The position numbers and the translations under genes were made by a program. A DNA stretch of 64,000 nucleotides. Source: Balanoglossus misakiensis (taxonomy: Eukaryota > Hemichordata). The stretch spans positions 2,666,001-2,730,000 of the forward strand of contig CM082591.2 of the NCBI GenBank assembly GCA_040954595.2, given 5' to 3'. Positions 29,560 through 43,236 of the stretch are shown here, one piece after another (the first letter of the stretch is position 1; the number at the start of each line of letters is the position of its first letter). Below the pieces are notes generated by a model. It saw only the letters and a program-made list of their open reading frames with translations, was not told the DNA's origin and made no database searches.

Positions 29560-32500
29560 ATGTATTCAAAATTATCTTTTACTAAAGTTAATTAATTATG
29601 CAGCTATCAGCTTTGGGGAATTTAATCGTTATCTCTTTGGTGGAACTGTTGTGCGGACAACTTACGTTGAGATTCATATGGCAGAGCATGTCACGTTAAT
29701 CCGTTTTGTTGAGAAACCACCAAACAGCTGTTGGAAGTATCGGACGCAAATCTCACTTTTTTATACGTTCGAGAGTGTGACCTCATTTCACAATTTACAC
29801 TCTGCTTTAAAATGATGACCTTTTATTCAGATTTTGAACTTCAATACGAACAAGAAAAAAAATTAAACTCATTACAAAGCAATCCTTAACGGAAAAACTT
29901 AATTGATTCTCAAAATCTAAGACAAATTATGACTGGGTCAACAAAGATCGTCACTGTATATTTGTCAGAAAATTATATTTTCACGATATTTATTAAAATC
30001 CCTTTCCTCCCAAAATGATAGAACAGTGATAATTGATATCAATATAATCGACTGTACAACGTGAGTGCCACCAGACTTCTGATATGTCTAAAACTTGTTT
30101 CCATAAATAAGAGAAATTACTTGCTCCAATTCCAAAGATAATTGGCAAATACCTTTCTAACTACTCACTGAAGTAAACATTTCCCACTTGTGAAAAAACA
30201 TCATGCTCCATTGCATCAGCTGACAAAAGCACAGAGGACTCCATTAATACAAAAATTAACTTAGGATAGTTTGGATCTTTATATTATGCGTCACCTGATC
30301 AGCCTCATTTGCATGATGTTTACTGAAAGAATGCGTATACCCTGCATACTCCTGGGACTTGCCAATTTCATGACGAACACCTTAGGGACAAACATTTTGC
30401 AAATTCACAAGTCTGGAAGGTGTTGTTTGCAATATTTGTCAGAATGTCGTCTCAGAGACTTCTGACATTAGAAAAACAGGTGACAACTTTTACGATTAAC
30501 ACCCAAAAAGTGCGATAAAACTCCCGACTATCTTCATCCCCATGGCAACAGTCAGATAAGAACATGTGAATACAGTCAACATGTTTTACTTATGAACGTA
30601 CCTCCAACTATATATAATTTACATTTAAAGTTTCAGGCTGACATGAAAATAAAATACACCTTCACAAAGAAAATAATCTTTTGTGGAAAATGCACTAGCT
30701 TGAAGTGAGCTTGGCAATTTCGGAGATGCAGAGACACACTTTTATAATGATTTCATCAACACAAGTGATATTTTGAGGTACTATTTCGGATGAAAATATA
30801 TCAAATAGTCTCAGCAAAGGCTCAATAATTCATCCTGTGAAATAAACGTAAAACTGTGACAAGATACAGTATTGTGTGAGGTTCAGATATTAATACTTGT
30901 AACGACATGTTGAAAACTTGCAAGCAAGAGTTTTGTGTTTTACAAAAACATTGAACAATGCGGGAACCATGCACGGTTCTTTGCTCCAGAGCCGATCAAA
31001 GCGTCTTGCAGACTGGGTCAAGGACTACACTATTAACTCTTCAAGGCTGGTTCAATAGTTTCCAAAGTATTTCCTTTCGTGGTGTTTCTCACGTCTCTCC
31101 ATCCCATAAATTGTTTTCGCTCGTGTAAGAAAGTGTGGTGTGGTAGTTGCCACCAGATCTTAACTTGTCTATCTTCTCAAAATCGTAGAGGTTGGTCGTA
31201 ACGACATTTGTGTTTAGAGAAGGTACTTTCTTAGAGTTTGTGATCAGGAGGGGGGAAATGATAGAGAGGGGGAGGGTAGAGAAACACAGGGAAGAGAGAT
31301 GGTGGGGAGGGGGTATGACCGCTGTATTGATGAGGACTGTACTTTTCCGGCAAGAAGTTGTTTACAAGATTGTGTGGGGAAGGTTTATTGATGGAAAGCC
31401 TGACGTGATGCTTAGATCAATAAATGGTAATGTAAAATGGCAGCTCGGTTATAGGAAATCTATGATTGCACACATCAGGCTTGATTTGATGCAAATTTGA
31501 CACCGTCACACGCACATGAAAATTACAGCTTGGATTCAAATTAATAATCCTTTGCACAGAATATACATTGAAAATTGGATTTTCAAAAAATGGACCATAA
31601 TGAGGCGGGTGAAACTATTTTGCAGTCAGCAGAGAAGCCTAAACTCAGTTCACACCCCTTGTATTATAGTGGAACAGTCCATATAGATAATTCAGTCTAT
31701 TTTATATGCAAAAATAAAAACTAGGTTTCGAAGTATAAAATGAAATGTACTGGTACTTAATAGCAACAATAAAGGGAAATGTAGCTAATCAATGAAGAGA
31801 ACCAATTGTATTCTTGTTGACTGTAACAGACGAAACCACAACGAAATCATGATAAAGCTGACAATTCTAGTACTCATTTCAAAGTTTCCCTAAATCCATA
31901 CCGTTTTCTAACAACAATTATCAGTGGTTTAGAACGTACAGAAAATGGACCCTGGCAGATGTGGTTTGAATCACCAAGCACCGAGCTCGCTCATTGTTGA
32001 TTTTAGGGGTGGACCCCCCCTGGGGTATCCTGGTTGGTCTGTGTTTGGCATGTCAAGCATTATACTGAAGTATCCATAACAAAAAAGTTTATTTTTGGTG
32101 ACACACACATGCAAATGGACAATAAAATATTGATGTTTGTGTAATGAGGTCAGGGTAATGTGTTTTTTATGACATTTTGACAATGATTGAATTGCAATTA
32201 GAACTGGGCGTGTATCTACTCATTTGGCCAGTCCTATCACCAGGTGGTTTTATCTCCAACACAACCAATCATAACAAAATAAAGAATCAACTACACTGGA
32301 AGTACACTTAGGATTATGAAACACTATATATTACTGTTTTCGAGTGAATTCTCTTCCACACTGACTTATATTATAAATTTGTCAACAACAACACTGGATT
32401 TTGATATATAAAACCATGAAAACCACCCTTCATACACGAAACGAAAACTCTCATAAAAACACATCCCTGTTAGCTTGCGACCCCATCAATTGTTTGCATA

Positions 32501-32906
32501 TAGCGTGATAGGTTACAGTACTGAAGGCGACATAATGGCCACAGGTCCAGTACATGACCCAAACTGGCAAACCACACCAAGACATTATCATATTCTCTAG
32601 CTACAGCCCATCCACAGCATGGTTATAATTCTCTCGTAATGTATAGAATGCTGGACGACGAAAAACACCATGCCTCCTTATACAGGTTTTAATATACATT
32701 ATACCCCTGTAAAGATTAATTGTCCCTACATAATGCTCCTACAGAGCCAATCTTTGTGGAGAACACATGGGCAGAAATGAGGTCACTATACACATTGGTA
32801 ATACCCAAAGAAAAGTCAATATTAGCATCCGTAGAGACCCAGTAAAAGGTTAATTTAATATCCAAAGAGTAAATACGAATATTATTTACTTACCTATATA
32901 CTTAAT

Positions 32907-32938
32907 CAGTTGATTGATTGATTGATTGATTGATTGAT
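32907..32938. repeat. (TTGA)n microsatellite
   Basis: Seven to eight GATT units in the upstream region of HIPK. Confidence 0.9.
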
Positions 32939-35900
32939 AATAGGGAGGTCAATATAATTATCTATATGCCCTACAAAGAGATTGTTGATATTGGCAATGT
33001 CTTTCGTCGATTCCATGTTTTAAGTTTTATATCTTTCGTTGCGGTATTATCTACTATTCTTTGACAATTATAAACATCCAAATTATCTATTCTCTTCTTG
33101 ATGACTGATTTGAGACTGATCAACATCTGGGACTGTACTGTAAGTCACTAAGTGTTATATTTAACAACTTAGACAGCTGTGGTATGATAATTAAAAGTGA
33201 AACGCGTTTCAGTAATCAGAATGGTATGTCTGTCATGATGTAATAATCATCATACTGAAGATCTTATTTTAGTCCCTGCCTGTTCATCACTGTTTTGAAA
33301 TCAGTCCAAGTTTTCAGACTTTGTAACAGATGCAGCTACTGATCAAAGTCCTGAAATCTGCATGTGTGTGTTTTTTTTAGCCGTGTCAGATTTCAATATC
33401 ATCAAAATTGACATTTTTTGCCTTCACATGATCTTCAGGTTTACAAATGAAATTTCTGGGTGATCGACAAGCAAAAACATCATGTTAAATTGGACACTTT
33501 ACGGTGCTCTTATTTTTAAAATGTGCCAATGTATATGAAATTTCATCCATTTCAGTTGCCTTGAAACATGCAATTAAGCTGCACGATTTCTGATATGAGA
33601 ACACATTTATGTTCAAGAAACTACAGACTGTCTGCTCTTCTGACATTTAAGTAAATGGCATTCTGACCTCCAGGCCATGGTTCAGTCTCTTAACATGGCA
33701 GAGTAAACGAATTTCACCATTTAGGCAGAAGACGACCAAATTTTGAAAAGACAGCGTTGTATACTCTATTTCTGATCAGTAAACATCAATATCTCGGCCG
33801 AAACCTGTTTATCAGGTTTCTTCCAACACTCATCCAATCAGTAGCTGTAATTTTCATCAAGGCTGTCTATTTGATTGTGGTGCCATTCCATTTTTCGTCA
33901 TCACGGTTTTAATCAGCCTGGTTGGGTTTGGCGACAAACTGGCATATTAGCACGGACCTGGTCTGCCTCCGTGACTCAGTATTAGTTGCAATTGCAGATA
34001 AAGATGTCTAGACACACTGAGATGAAGAGACCAAACAACGTGGCCACTTCAAGTTAATTTTGCTCGTACTACAGACACCAAATCAAACTTGTACGGTTTC
34101 TCTCATCATTTTATCTCTGCTTTCACACAAACACAGAGCTCTATAACAAATGTCGTCTGATTTTTAGGCAGCGGATTCAAATCCAGGAGCAGTACTTATT
34201 AGTTTTTTAACATCTCTTCAGTCTGACTATGAAATGAGATGTCGACTTTTTTACCCACAATGCAAATGTGATTTGACCCCCTAGCATGTCAGTAAATGCC
34301 AAACTGGTTAGTTCTTGCACAGAATAATAAACAAAATGCGACAACCAACCTTTCAAATTGAATATGCCATGAGAATCTTCGCAGTTGTGATCATTTATTA
34401 ATTTTCTTCTTATCTGTCCCGTTAAATAATGTCTGGCAAACACAGCTGTAGTTGATAATTTTTTATTCACAACTTCTGTCCTATTAAATATTCAGTTTTT
34501 ATTTTTCTCCGTTTTGTATTATCCTCCCTGACCTTTCCTGAAAAGGGTCAGCATTTGGCTTGTCAAATGGTCTGTTTATGCGCGTGAAAAGCCTCCATTA
34601 TACAATTGAAATGAAGTACAAATTCAAAAGTCCATAGCAAGTCTGCCCATTACACACTGTTCTGTTGACAAATCGTATACTTAGCGACAGTCTCTTTGAT
34701 GAAGTGGAGCGGGAAACTATTCTTGATATGCAGAAAGAAAAATGATGGAAAAAACATCAGCTTTCACCTGTACGCCATTTATCTTTCAAAGACTTATGAT
34801 GTACAGGTTTTTCCACGATGCGATGCTTAGCCTAAGGCTGGATTTTATGGAACAGTAAAAAAACTGCAACAATGTAACAGTTTCTAAGGTGATATTGTAA
34901 CAATGGAACACAATGCTACATAACAACAACTGTACTGTTACACTAGAGTTGCGAAAAAATATAATGAGCGATTGTTTGCGCTAGAAATATATTCCTCTGG
35001 TGTTTGCAGTAACATGACCTCAACACCAACAAAGCTGGCCCCTTCTTGGCAACTTAGTACCTTGTCTTGCCAATGTAAAAATTTCTTCGTGAAAATTCTT
35101 CAACATAACAACACAGGTTTAGTGTTGCACTGTTCTCTTTATCCACGGATAATGTTTATCGGAAAATATGTCAACGCTTCCCCATTTCCTGCAGATATTT
35201 TGCGATAGTGCAGGTTTTTTTACGAGCAACAAGTTCGTACATGGGCTTAGCAACAAAATTAAAACATGATCATACGCTGTCAGTTCAACTCAGTTTTTTT
35301 GTAACTGTGTGCGTTTAAATTTTGTGAATGGGATGATCGCTAACTTTCTCCCTACAACGAAGTGTGTAAATAGTCATATGTGTCATTGTCAACAGTGCAT
35401 AAATTAGCATAAATAAAGAAAATCATGATACACACATACATTTTTTAGCAAATTGGCCCAAATCGGCTGTGATTCTCTGAAACATACACAGTTTTATGAC
35501 AACAAGATGCTAACAAAATCCCTATTGACTGACCAACAGTACTGCTCAGGGTTTCAAAGGCAAAACATTTGACATTGTAGGGCTTCCTATCTTTTTTTTT
35601 AATACCCATCTGTGAGCACCTAGCAACCGTTCACAAATATGCACTTCCTCAAGCTACAGTGGTCTGACCCATTTTATCACGAACTAAACTTCTACTAATC
35701 ATCTCCAAGTTTTTTTGCAAAAATATAACAGTGTTGAAAAACACTTCTGACAGATAACTTAAGTCTTAATTTGTAACTTAAGAGTAAATGCTATCTTCAC
35801 AAAAACAGGATGTACCAGTAAAGTATCTCGAAAACAAAAATACGACACAAGGTCGCAATCGTCACATGAATATTTTAATCGTACTTCCTAGAGAGATAAC

Positions 35901-38900
35901 CAGAAAAGATGGCATATATACAAACTATTAAAGGGACTAAGTCCCTAACTTTTGATTTATTATTTTTAATTCATTTGATATGTATTTATTTTGTTCTACA
36001 AACTGAAATATGCTCAATGACCTGTTGACTACCTAGGACAGTTAAAATATTTTGTATGGCTGACAATTGTTTTATAATGGCAGAAAGTTGTTGGTTTTAA
36101 TATAATATCCATGAATTCTATCAAATTAGATAGAATTTGTGTAACTTAAAATGTAAGAAACTAAAGGAATATTTTAGGAAAATGGGTCTGATACAAATAT
36201 AACATTTTCTGAACTGTTTTAATTCTTTTTTAGATAAAGAAATTACAGCAACAGTATACACCCATGAGGCCATCATTCAAGAAGACATGATCATGTTCAA
36301 ATCTCTCGAGATTTGCAACCAGAATACATCAACTAAACAAGAACAAGTACTGATGATGATACCAGGTATTATTTTAGACTTCTCAGGTTTGGAGCCTGAT
36401 TGCTTCAAACCTTGATTTTATTTCTGGAAACAATCACAAAGAGTTTTATACTTCAATTATTTGCATTTTCCATGCTATTATTATCTCCACACTAAAGGCT
36501 GTCAGCTAAGATGAATTTTTATAATTAACAAGAGTTGATCAGATTGCCTAAAGCTCAAATAACTGTTTTCAGTTGTCTGTGTGTATGTGAACTGAACTTC
36601 CACACCTTCATTCCTCATTTTTCCCTCACAAATCTTATCAAAATGACTTTTGCTTGTCAATGTTGAGCATTATCAACATTTCTGTTAATGTGTTGTGGGG
36701 TGGTGATATGGGCAATATCTTTCAAAGTTGAGATGTCTATCCTGATGATGTATCAGAATGACCTTTGACTAGATCACATCTAGCAGTTCACAAAATCTTG
36801 TTATGTAAACCCAATGGTGCTTTGTGATAATATTACACTTTATTGGGATTTAAACCCAAAGTTAAAACGTCTGCACAAAATGATGTCATGAATTCAGAGA
36901 TGGGAAACCACGACTGACCAATCCAATATCCAACAACTCTCTCCATCCCATTAAACCTTTAAAACTAAGCTGGCTTATTTGCAATCTGGGGACCGAAGTT
37001 CAGAGAGGTGTTGACTCAAGATCTATGAGACATCACACACACAACAGATACCCTGGATAAACAAACACCTCTGAACAGAAAAACCTCATCTGAACGCCCC
37101 TTTAAAGCTGAAAAGCAGCAAAACTTCACGCAAAGAAACTCCACAGGATTTAATGAATCAACATTCATCATTCCAGAATATTCTGTCGAGCGAATAAGTT
37201 GGTGATTAGCAAACCCACGTTGCACTATGCATGTTGCAGTACAGTACAGACGATCATTATCTGTTGGCATTGGGCATATTAACATCTTGTTTCAGACCTG
37301 CTCTAGCGTTAAAAGCCAATTTTCTCTCGTGGGATCGTCGGCCAGGAAGGCCCATTTTCCCGACACCGATTCCCTTTTGAATAGCAATCCAGTGAATATA
37401 AAGAATTTCATTCAAATTTGGTAATTAAAATTTTGCGTTGTGAACAGTGAAGCCATTTTAACAGATTAACGAGTTACAGCCCATTTCGTGTGAAATGTGT
37501 CTGCGCACAGAGGAATTCCTGAAATTGACTATAGCAACCCCTGACGAGGTTTAGTTGCCTTTTTCTGGTGAATATGTACCCTTACGTAAAAGTGGGCATT
37601 TTCTTTGTTAACAAGGCTAAATGTGTTGTCTCAAGTTAGGGCCTCAGTGACGTGATTTTCGCCAGCCAACATTTGCTTAGGGTATCCAGCATTTAGAGAT
37701 CTGCAAATCGCGTCACTTTTAAGTCAAAATAAACAGTTAATCGAGAGAAATGTACATGGGTTTGAGGCTTTGGAAAGATCAGACCAACCAACAAATGCTC
37801 CAGATATTTCACAGATCGGGACAGCCAGGAATTCGCCTGAAAATACGCGGAATGTCTGTCAACAGAGAATGATGTGATAGGTGTTGCAAAACAGGGAGCA
37901 TGTTTTCGACGGGTCTGTGCTATATTGAATACGTGCGGTCACAGTACTGACCGCTCATATTCCTCGAGTTTTTCATTAGTATTCCGTCCGATCAGACGGT
38001 AAACATCTCTGGAATGGAGTGATGGAATCGCTTAATATACGTTACCTTTGTTCGATGTTCTCCGTCGTCGAGGATTTAGGCATCTCAGAGTAGACTTGAA
38101 CAAAAGCTAGTCTCCGTAACAGCGTCGAATGAGTTTAGAAATATTGATGACACCATACAGCAGCAACATATACCATACCCGTCGGTCGTTATCAGATATT
38201 TTCCAATCCTACGCTCCTATTCCTTGCTAAATTTGTTATTCTTGCTTTCTAATGTGTCCGTTCAGTATTCGGGGTATATGATCGTCGAGTCCTTTCGCTT
38301 AACCCCCGATTTCCGACTAGGTTTTTAGCCATATTTCCCCCAACGGTACCAACATATCCTCCCCCAGCTGAATTTTTGCAAGAATACAGTCAGCGAGCCA
38401 GTGACGTCAAAAACAGAATCAACCATATTTTTGAAGGTTAACGCATATAATATAAGACCAAGTTACTTAAGATGCGCCAAAGATTAACACTCGTTTGAAC
38501 ACTGTAAACTTTTATTTTACTAATATTATGTTGACATGTCGGTCATTAAATTATATATATTTTATAAATATCATTAATATTGTAGCTATTAAAAATGTTT
38601 CTCCCCGCGAAGATTGATAAGGATGGAATCACCCAGACGTGGTTTATCCTATTACAGTGAACACCAATCAACCTCTGGGATATTATTTATCACCAGGCCT
38701 GTGTTTACAGCTTGTTGCATTTATCCATTGTCGGGGTGGTGTGAACTGGTTCGTGGGAGAGCAGACCAAAACTCCTACAGATTATTCAAAGTTTTGCGTC
38801 AAAATCGTGTCCATGGATCAAAATAAAATTAATTGTATGATCAGGTGAAGTCTTAATAACTTTTCACCATTTGGGAATGCAATTAAGAGTAAATGTAATA

Positions 38901-39390
38901 TGATTAGTGAAACGGACACCCCAATAACTAAAGTAGTTTTGCCTCGCAACAATAGGCTAATAGTCTCTGCTGTGATTGACAGATGTGGGCGGGATTGTGG
39001 AAAAGCATGGAAAAGTTGCTGTGTTCAGCTATATAGCCACCGAGCACGCATATGGCGTGAATGTGATCTAGGTAGCTCTACCCTGTTGTTATATGGCACA
39101 TCCAAAAATTAAGAATGAAGTATGACAGACCATATATATCTAAATAAATAAAATATTCAATTGACAAAAGGCCGAGGAAAATGCAGTTTTAGAAGTCCCC
39201 TTTTCCCAACTTCAAGTTGACCACGGCGCACAGCATCTATATTCCGCGAGAATTGTTCCACGCCAGACATAATTCCCCCACGGATAGTATAGAACATGTA
39301 GTCATTATATTGAAATACCAGGGGTAAATATTTATTTCAGAAAACCTCGAGTACTCGGTCAAATTCCCCGAAACCCACGTGCTGCAGATC

Positions 39391-39436
39391 CAGTGACGTA
39401 GACACTGCGCACGCGTTCTCGCGGCGTACGTCACTG
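39391..39436. promoter_or_regulatory. Inverted pair of CRE-like sites
   Basis: CAGTGACGTA (39391-39400) and its exact inverse TACGTCACTG (39427-39436) flank a CpG-rich spacer with ACGCGT. TGACGT is the CREB/ATF half-site. It is a possible promoter element in the upstream region of HIPK; no transcription start is established. Confidence 0.4.
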
Positions 39437-41979
39437 AACAGTAGCAATAAAAGTTCCCAACAAAAGAAGTTACTCGTTGCTATGCATGCCGTGGGTTCAA
39501 AAACACCCCCAATAGATACGCAGGGCAAATTGTTGTTCTGTCAGATTAAAAGTTCTACAGAGAAAAAAATTAAAACCCACGCTTTTAATCATACCAAACA
39601 TTTTTAACCATAACATCTGCCTTGGGTTTGTATACAAGTACACCGTTCAACTTGTATCTATGGTGTTTACCATGGGAACAACTACGAATAGTGGTTCTGC
39701 AAATGTGTTTTGTTGTTGGTCGTTGAAATGCGCTCCTTTCGAAGTGAAAAGCCTTCAGATATCAGAATAGCGACATTTTGAAGTCACGTGGAAATAAATA
39801 TTGAATTGATCAAATAAAAGTTTGCTGTAAGATTAAAAACGCGCAGATATACGGCCTTGTATGGACAGGTCGCATTTTTTATCATAATTTAATTTAATAA
39901 CAGTCAACAGCACTGCTCATGGTAGAAAACGAACGATGGCCAATTATTATCGGACAAAATTTCACAGTAATTATCATTTGTGTTTTAAGTCGACCACCTG
40001 TTGAACTAGAAATTTAAATAGTGATCCACGAAACCAGTTTCTTTGTTTTAGTCTATTTTATGAACAAGCACGCGATAATTAGTTTAATTGTACAGTATCC
40101 GCACGCGTAAGCAGTGTTGAAAATAACCAATACCGCCAAATGTGCTGGTAGTCTCATTCATTTCGTACAATGGTGAATATTTCCGGCCCAGCTGGTGTGA
40201 GAGAGTCGTCTAAAAAGCGATGGTTGCAACGTGACGAATTTTACATGCATTCATCACTGATGACTCGCCGATCGACACTCGTATTGCAATAAAGTTTTTG
40301 GTGTGCGTGCGTGTGTATGGTATGGATGGGTGGATGGATGAATGAACGAATGGATGAATGTGTGCATGTAGGTTTGTATGTACATGTGTAGATGTGTAGG
40401 CCTTAGCTTGACGATGGTAGGTATGAAACCAAATCGAAAATTGTCGGAACATCATTAGACGCAAATGTTGAGTTCAGTTGTTTGATCTTTGGAAGTTCTT
40501 GGCGTATTTGACCCCAGGGTAAATGCCCCCATCGATGGCTTTCAACACGATACAAATTCAACAAGAAAAGAAAATGTCCTTCTCACAGAAAGAAAAAAAA
40601 TCCAATCATTTTAAGGCACCTCCCTGTCAAGGTGACAACGATTTCCATTCTTGTAAAGTTATCACGTATTTCTGCAAATTTAGAAGAAACTCACTGTAAA
40701 ATTTGGCGGGTAATCCCATTACCACTGCAAGTGTGATAAAGTTACTTGTTTTTGTGAAGTGGCGTGATGGTAAAGTGTTTTCATGTACTTTGTAAGTTGA
40801 GCTACGGCCAAGCCAAGAGACGTCTGTCCCGGTGCCTTGTCACTCGCAATCGGTTTGTGAAAGTCATTCTCCAAGCCAAATAAGTAAAAGTCATTTGAAA
40901 GTTCCCCTGAACTTTAATCGCCATAATTCTTGGCCCCGTGGTATGAACCTCCTGACATAGACTCTGGACACTCGAGTGTATAAATTCAAATGGTATTTTA
41001 ATGACTCGGTAAAAAACATTACATTTCGGTGAATGAGCTTAGTGCAGTGTTACGTTGTTGTCCGGTACACGCGGTTCTAAATGAATTAAAGTACATAAGC
41101 AAGGCAAGATTCAATTACATTTACAGAAGTAAAAACACTAAAATTATGGGAATGAAGTTTCCGCAGAAATTGAATGCGCGTCATTTCAATTCAGCAAAAA
41201 TCAGAAAGTTTTCAAGTTGAAATGTTCCAACGATCGACGCGTATTATTTCTGAGACGTTTCTGCTTCCGACTTGAAGACGCGGTTCTGTTCACGGAGGAA
41301 CAACAAAATCAAGTCTTACCTCAGAAAGTGACGTATTTTGTCGGTGAGAAATGCAAATACTAAAAAGGGGAACGATAAATTTAGTCCTTTCCTGGCAAAG
41401 TACTGGCAACAAGTGACTAGCCTTGAAAATGCGACTGCCCAGAAACCCTCAGACGGCCTGAATTTATACCACATGTATTCCCACACGTGGTGTGTACTTA
41501 TTCATAAACAAATTTTACGTTCAGAATGACCATTTAGAGACTACAGCAGAGGAATGTCGATCAATATACTGGCGGTTGAACTGAAAGAATATGCATACAA
41601 ATTTGCATATAATTTACACCTGTCTACCATTAGCGGACCGCAGGAGACATCCAATCAGGGACTTGTTTCCACCAGGCTACTGGTAGTTTGGATATCTCCC
41701 TGCCGTGCGCAGGACTGTCGACATTTTATTGACTCTCCCCTTCATACGAAGTTTTCAGGGTTTATTGTTATCATTTTTAAGTGCATTTTTGTTGAAGTCG
41801 TACCTCCTCGTGACCAGCGTCACGTAGCTCGCCTGTGTAGGTGTACGGGGGCATGTAGCTCGCCCTCAACGAGCCACATAGTACGTCTTTTGTTCACTGA
41901 GAACAGTGAAAGAGCTCAAGCGCCCTCTAGGACAAGACACTGACGAAAACACAAGTCGGACTCTGGTGAAAATATTAGA

Positions 41980-41985
41980 TTTATT
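41980..41985 (-). terminator. Candidate SETDB1 poly(A) signal
   Basis: AATAAA on the minus strand, 510 nt after the SETDB1 stop, followed by a GT-rich stretch (acttgtgttttcg) about 25 nt further on. This implies a 3' UTR of roughly 530 nt. Confidence 0.5.
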
Positions 41986-42493
41986 CTTTCTAAATTAAGA
42001 ACATGGTGAAAAAAAATAACAAAACTTTGAAACAAACTTAAAAAATTCACATTGATGTGGTAGCCATGCCAACAGTGTTTCTGACTTATTTCAGTGATAT
42101 CCATACTGGTTCAGTTGCACAATTATTTTTTCTGTTTAGAGTTCAACAAAAATACTACATAAAAAGGGCTATCCTCTGCCAACAAAATAGCTAATGAACT
42201 CTACTAACAGAAAATGATGTGGAATGATTAAGAAAAAAAGTTCTGGCAAGAAATTCTTTCACTGATTTATCCAATAGTTTTTAAAAGACTTCGAAAACTG
42301 CAACAAAATCCTCTGAGTTCGTAATAATTTTAATCTAGATTCGTAATGAACAAGAAAAGTCCTGACTATTATTCTTCAGAAAACTAAGGATTGTGAGATT
42401 TTTGACCCAAAAAGTTTGGTCTTAACAACTGATTGCATGTGGTTGTAATGTCGATTGTGGGTAAGCACAGGGTCTTGCAACTATGACGGACTG

Positions 42494-43236
42494 TTAGAGT
42501 AACCTCCCTCGGCAGTCTGTGGATCCGCAGTAACAGTGAAGAATTTTGTTTGGAACACTTCCCACTTCGTAGTTGTAATCCCAAGTCAGTTCTGAGCCAG
42601 CCCTGATGAATCTGCAACAGAAATTTGGTTGAAAATAAGATCAGTAACAGCAAGGGTATAATTGAATTGGAAAACTTAGTCTGATACGCTCAGATCATTT
42701 CCCATGGTTTCTAGCTTCCAAGGAAAACAGTGAAGTGACATGATAAGATTCTGGATACATTTCCACTTAGATAAAAGTAAACATGTTGAGTATACTTACT
42801 GCTGAGCAAAGAAGGAGACCCAGGGAAACCGCAGATCATGTGTGTCGACAAAGACATTCTGAACAAAGAGATTTGGCGAGCAGCTATGCTGTAATCAGAA
42901 AGATTCAAGATTGTTAATACACTGGTACATACATCATTGACAATACAGCATCTTGATGCAAAAACAAATCATTGTTAAGGACATATCGACACAGTGTTTG
43001 TCTGGACAAAATAATAGTCTGCAAATATACACCAGTGGGCGGCCATATTGGCATAGAGGGCGGCCATATTGGCATAGAGGGCGCCCTTCAGTCAAGGGTA
43101 CTTACATTCAAGTATCTGCCCAGATTACCAATCGATTTAGCATCCATCACATAGCAATGTTCCTCATTGAAGAATAGCCTTGTACTTGGAACCTTCTCAG
43201 GACTGTCTTCCCCCTGAGCAACTTCACATGCACTGC
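42494..43236 (-). CDS. SETDB1: SETDB1 coding exons 25-27: catalytic SET C-part and post-SET
   Basis: Exons 43236-43106, 42888-42800 and 42611-42494. Encodes [20 protein letters not shown], then [17 protein letters not shown] with the NHSC active-site motif split by an intron, [29 protein letters not shown], and the post-[16 protein letters not shown] ending at TAA (42494-42496). Confidence 0.96.

Noticed and set aside
41554-41943. 129-codon plus-strand frame
   Set aside because: Overlaps the SETDB1 3' flank on the other strand and matches no family I recognise.
43036-43079. SRF CArG boxes
   Set aside because: CCATATTGG has only five A/T bases between CC and GG; the consensus needs six. The YY1 core fits better.
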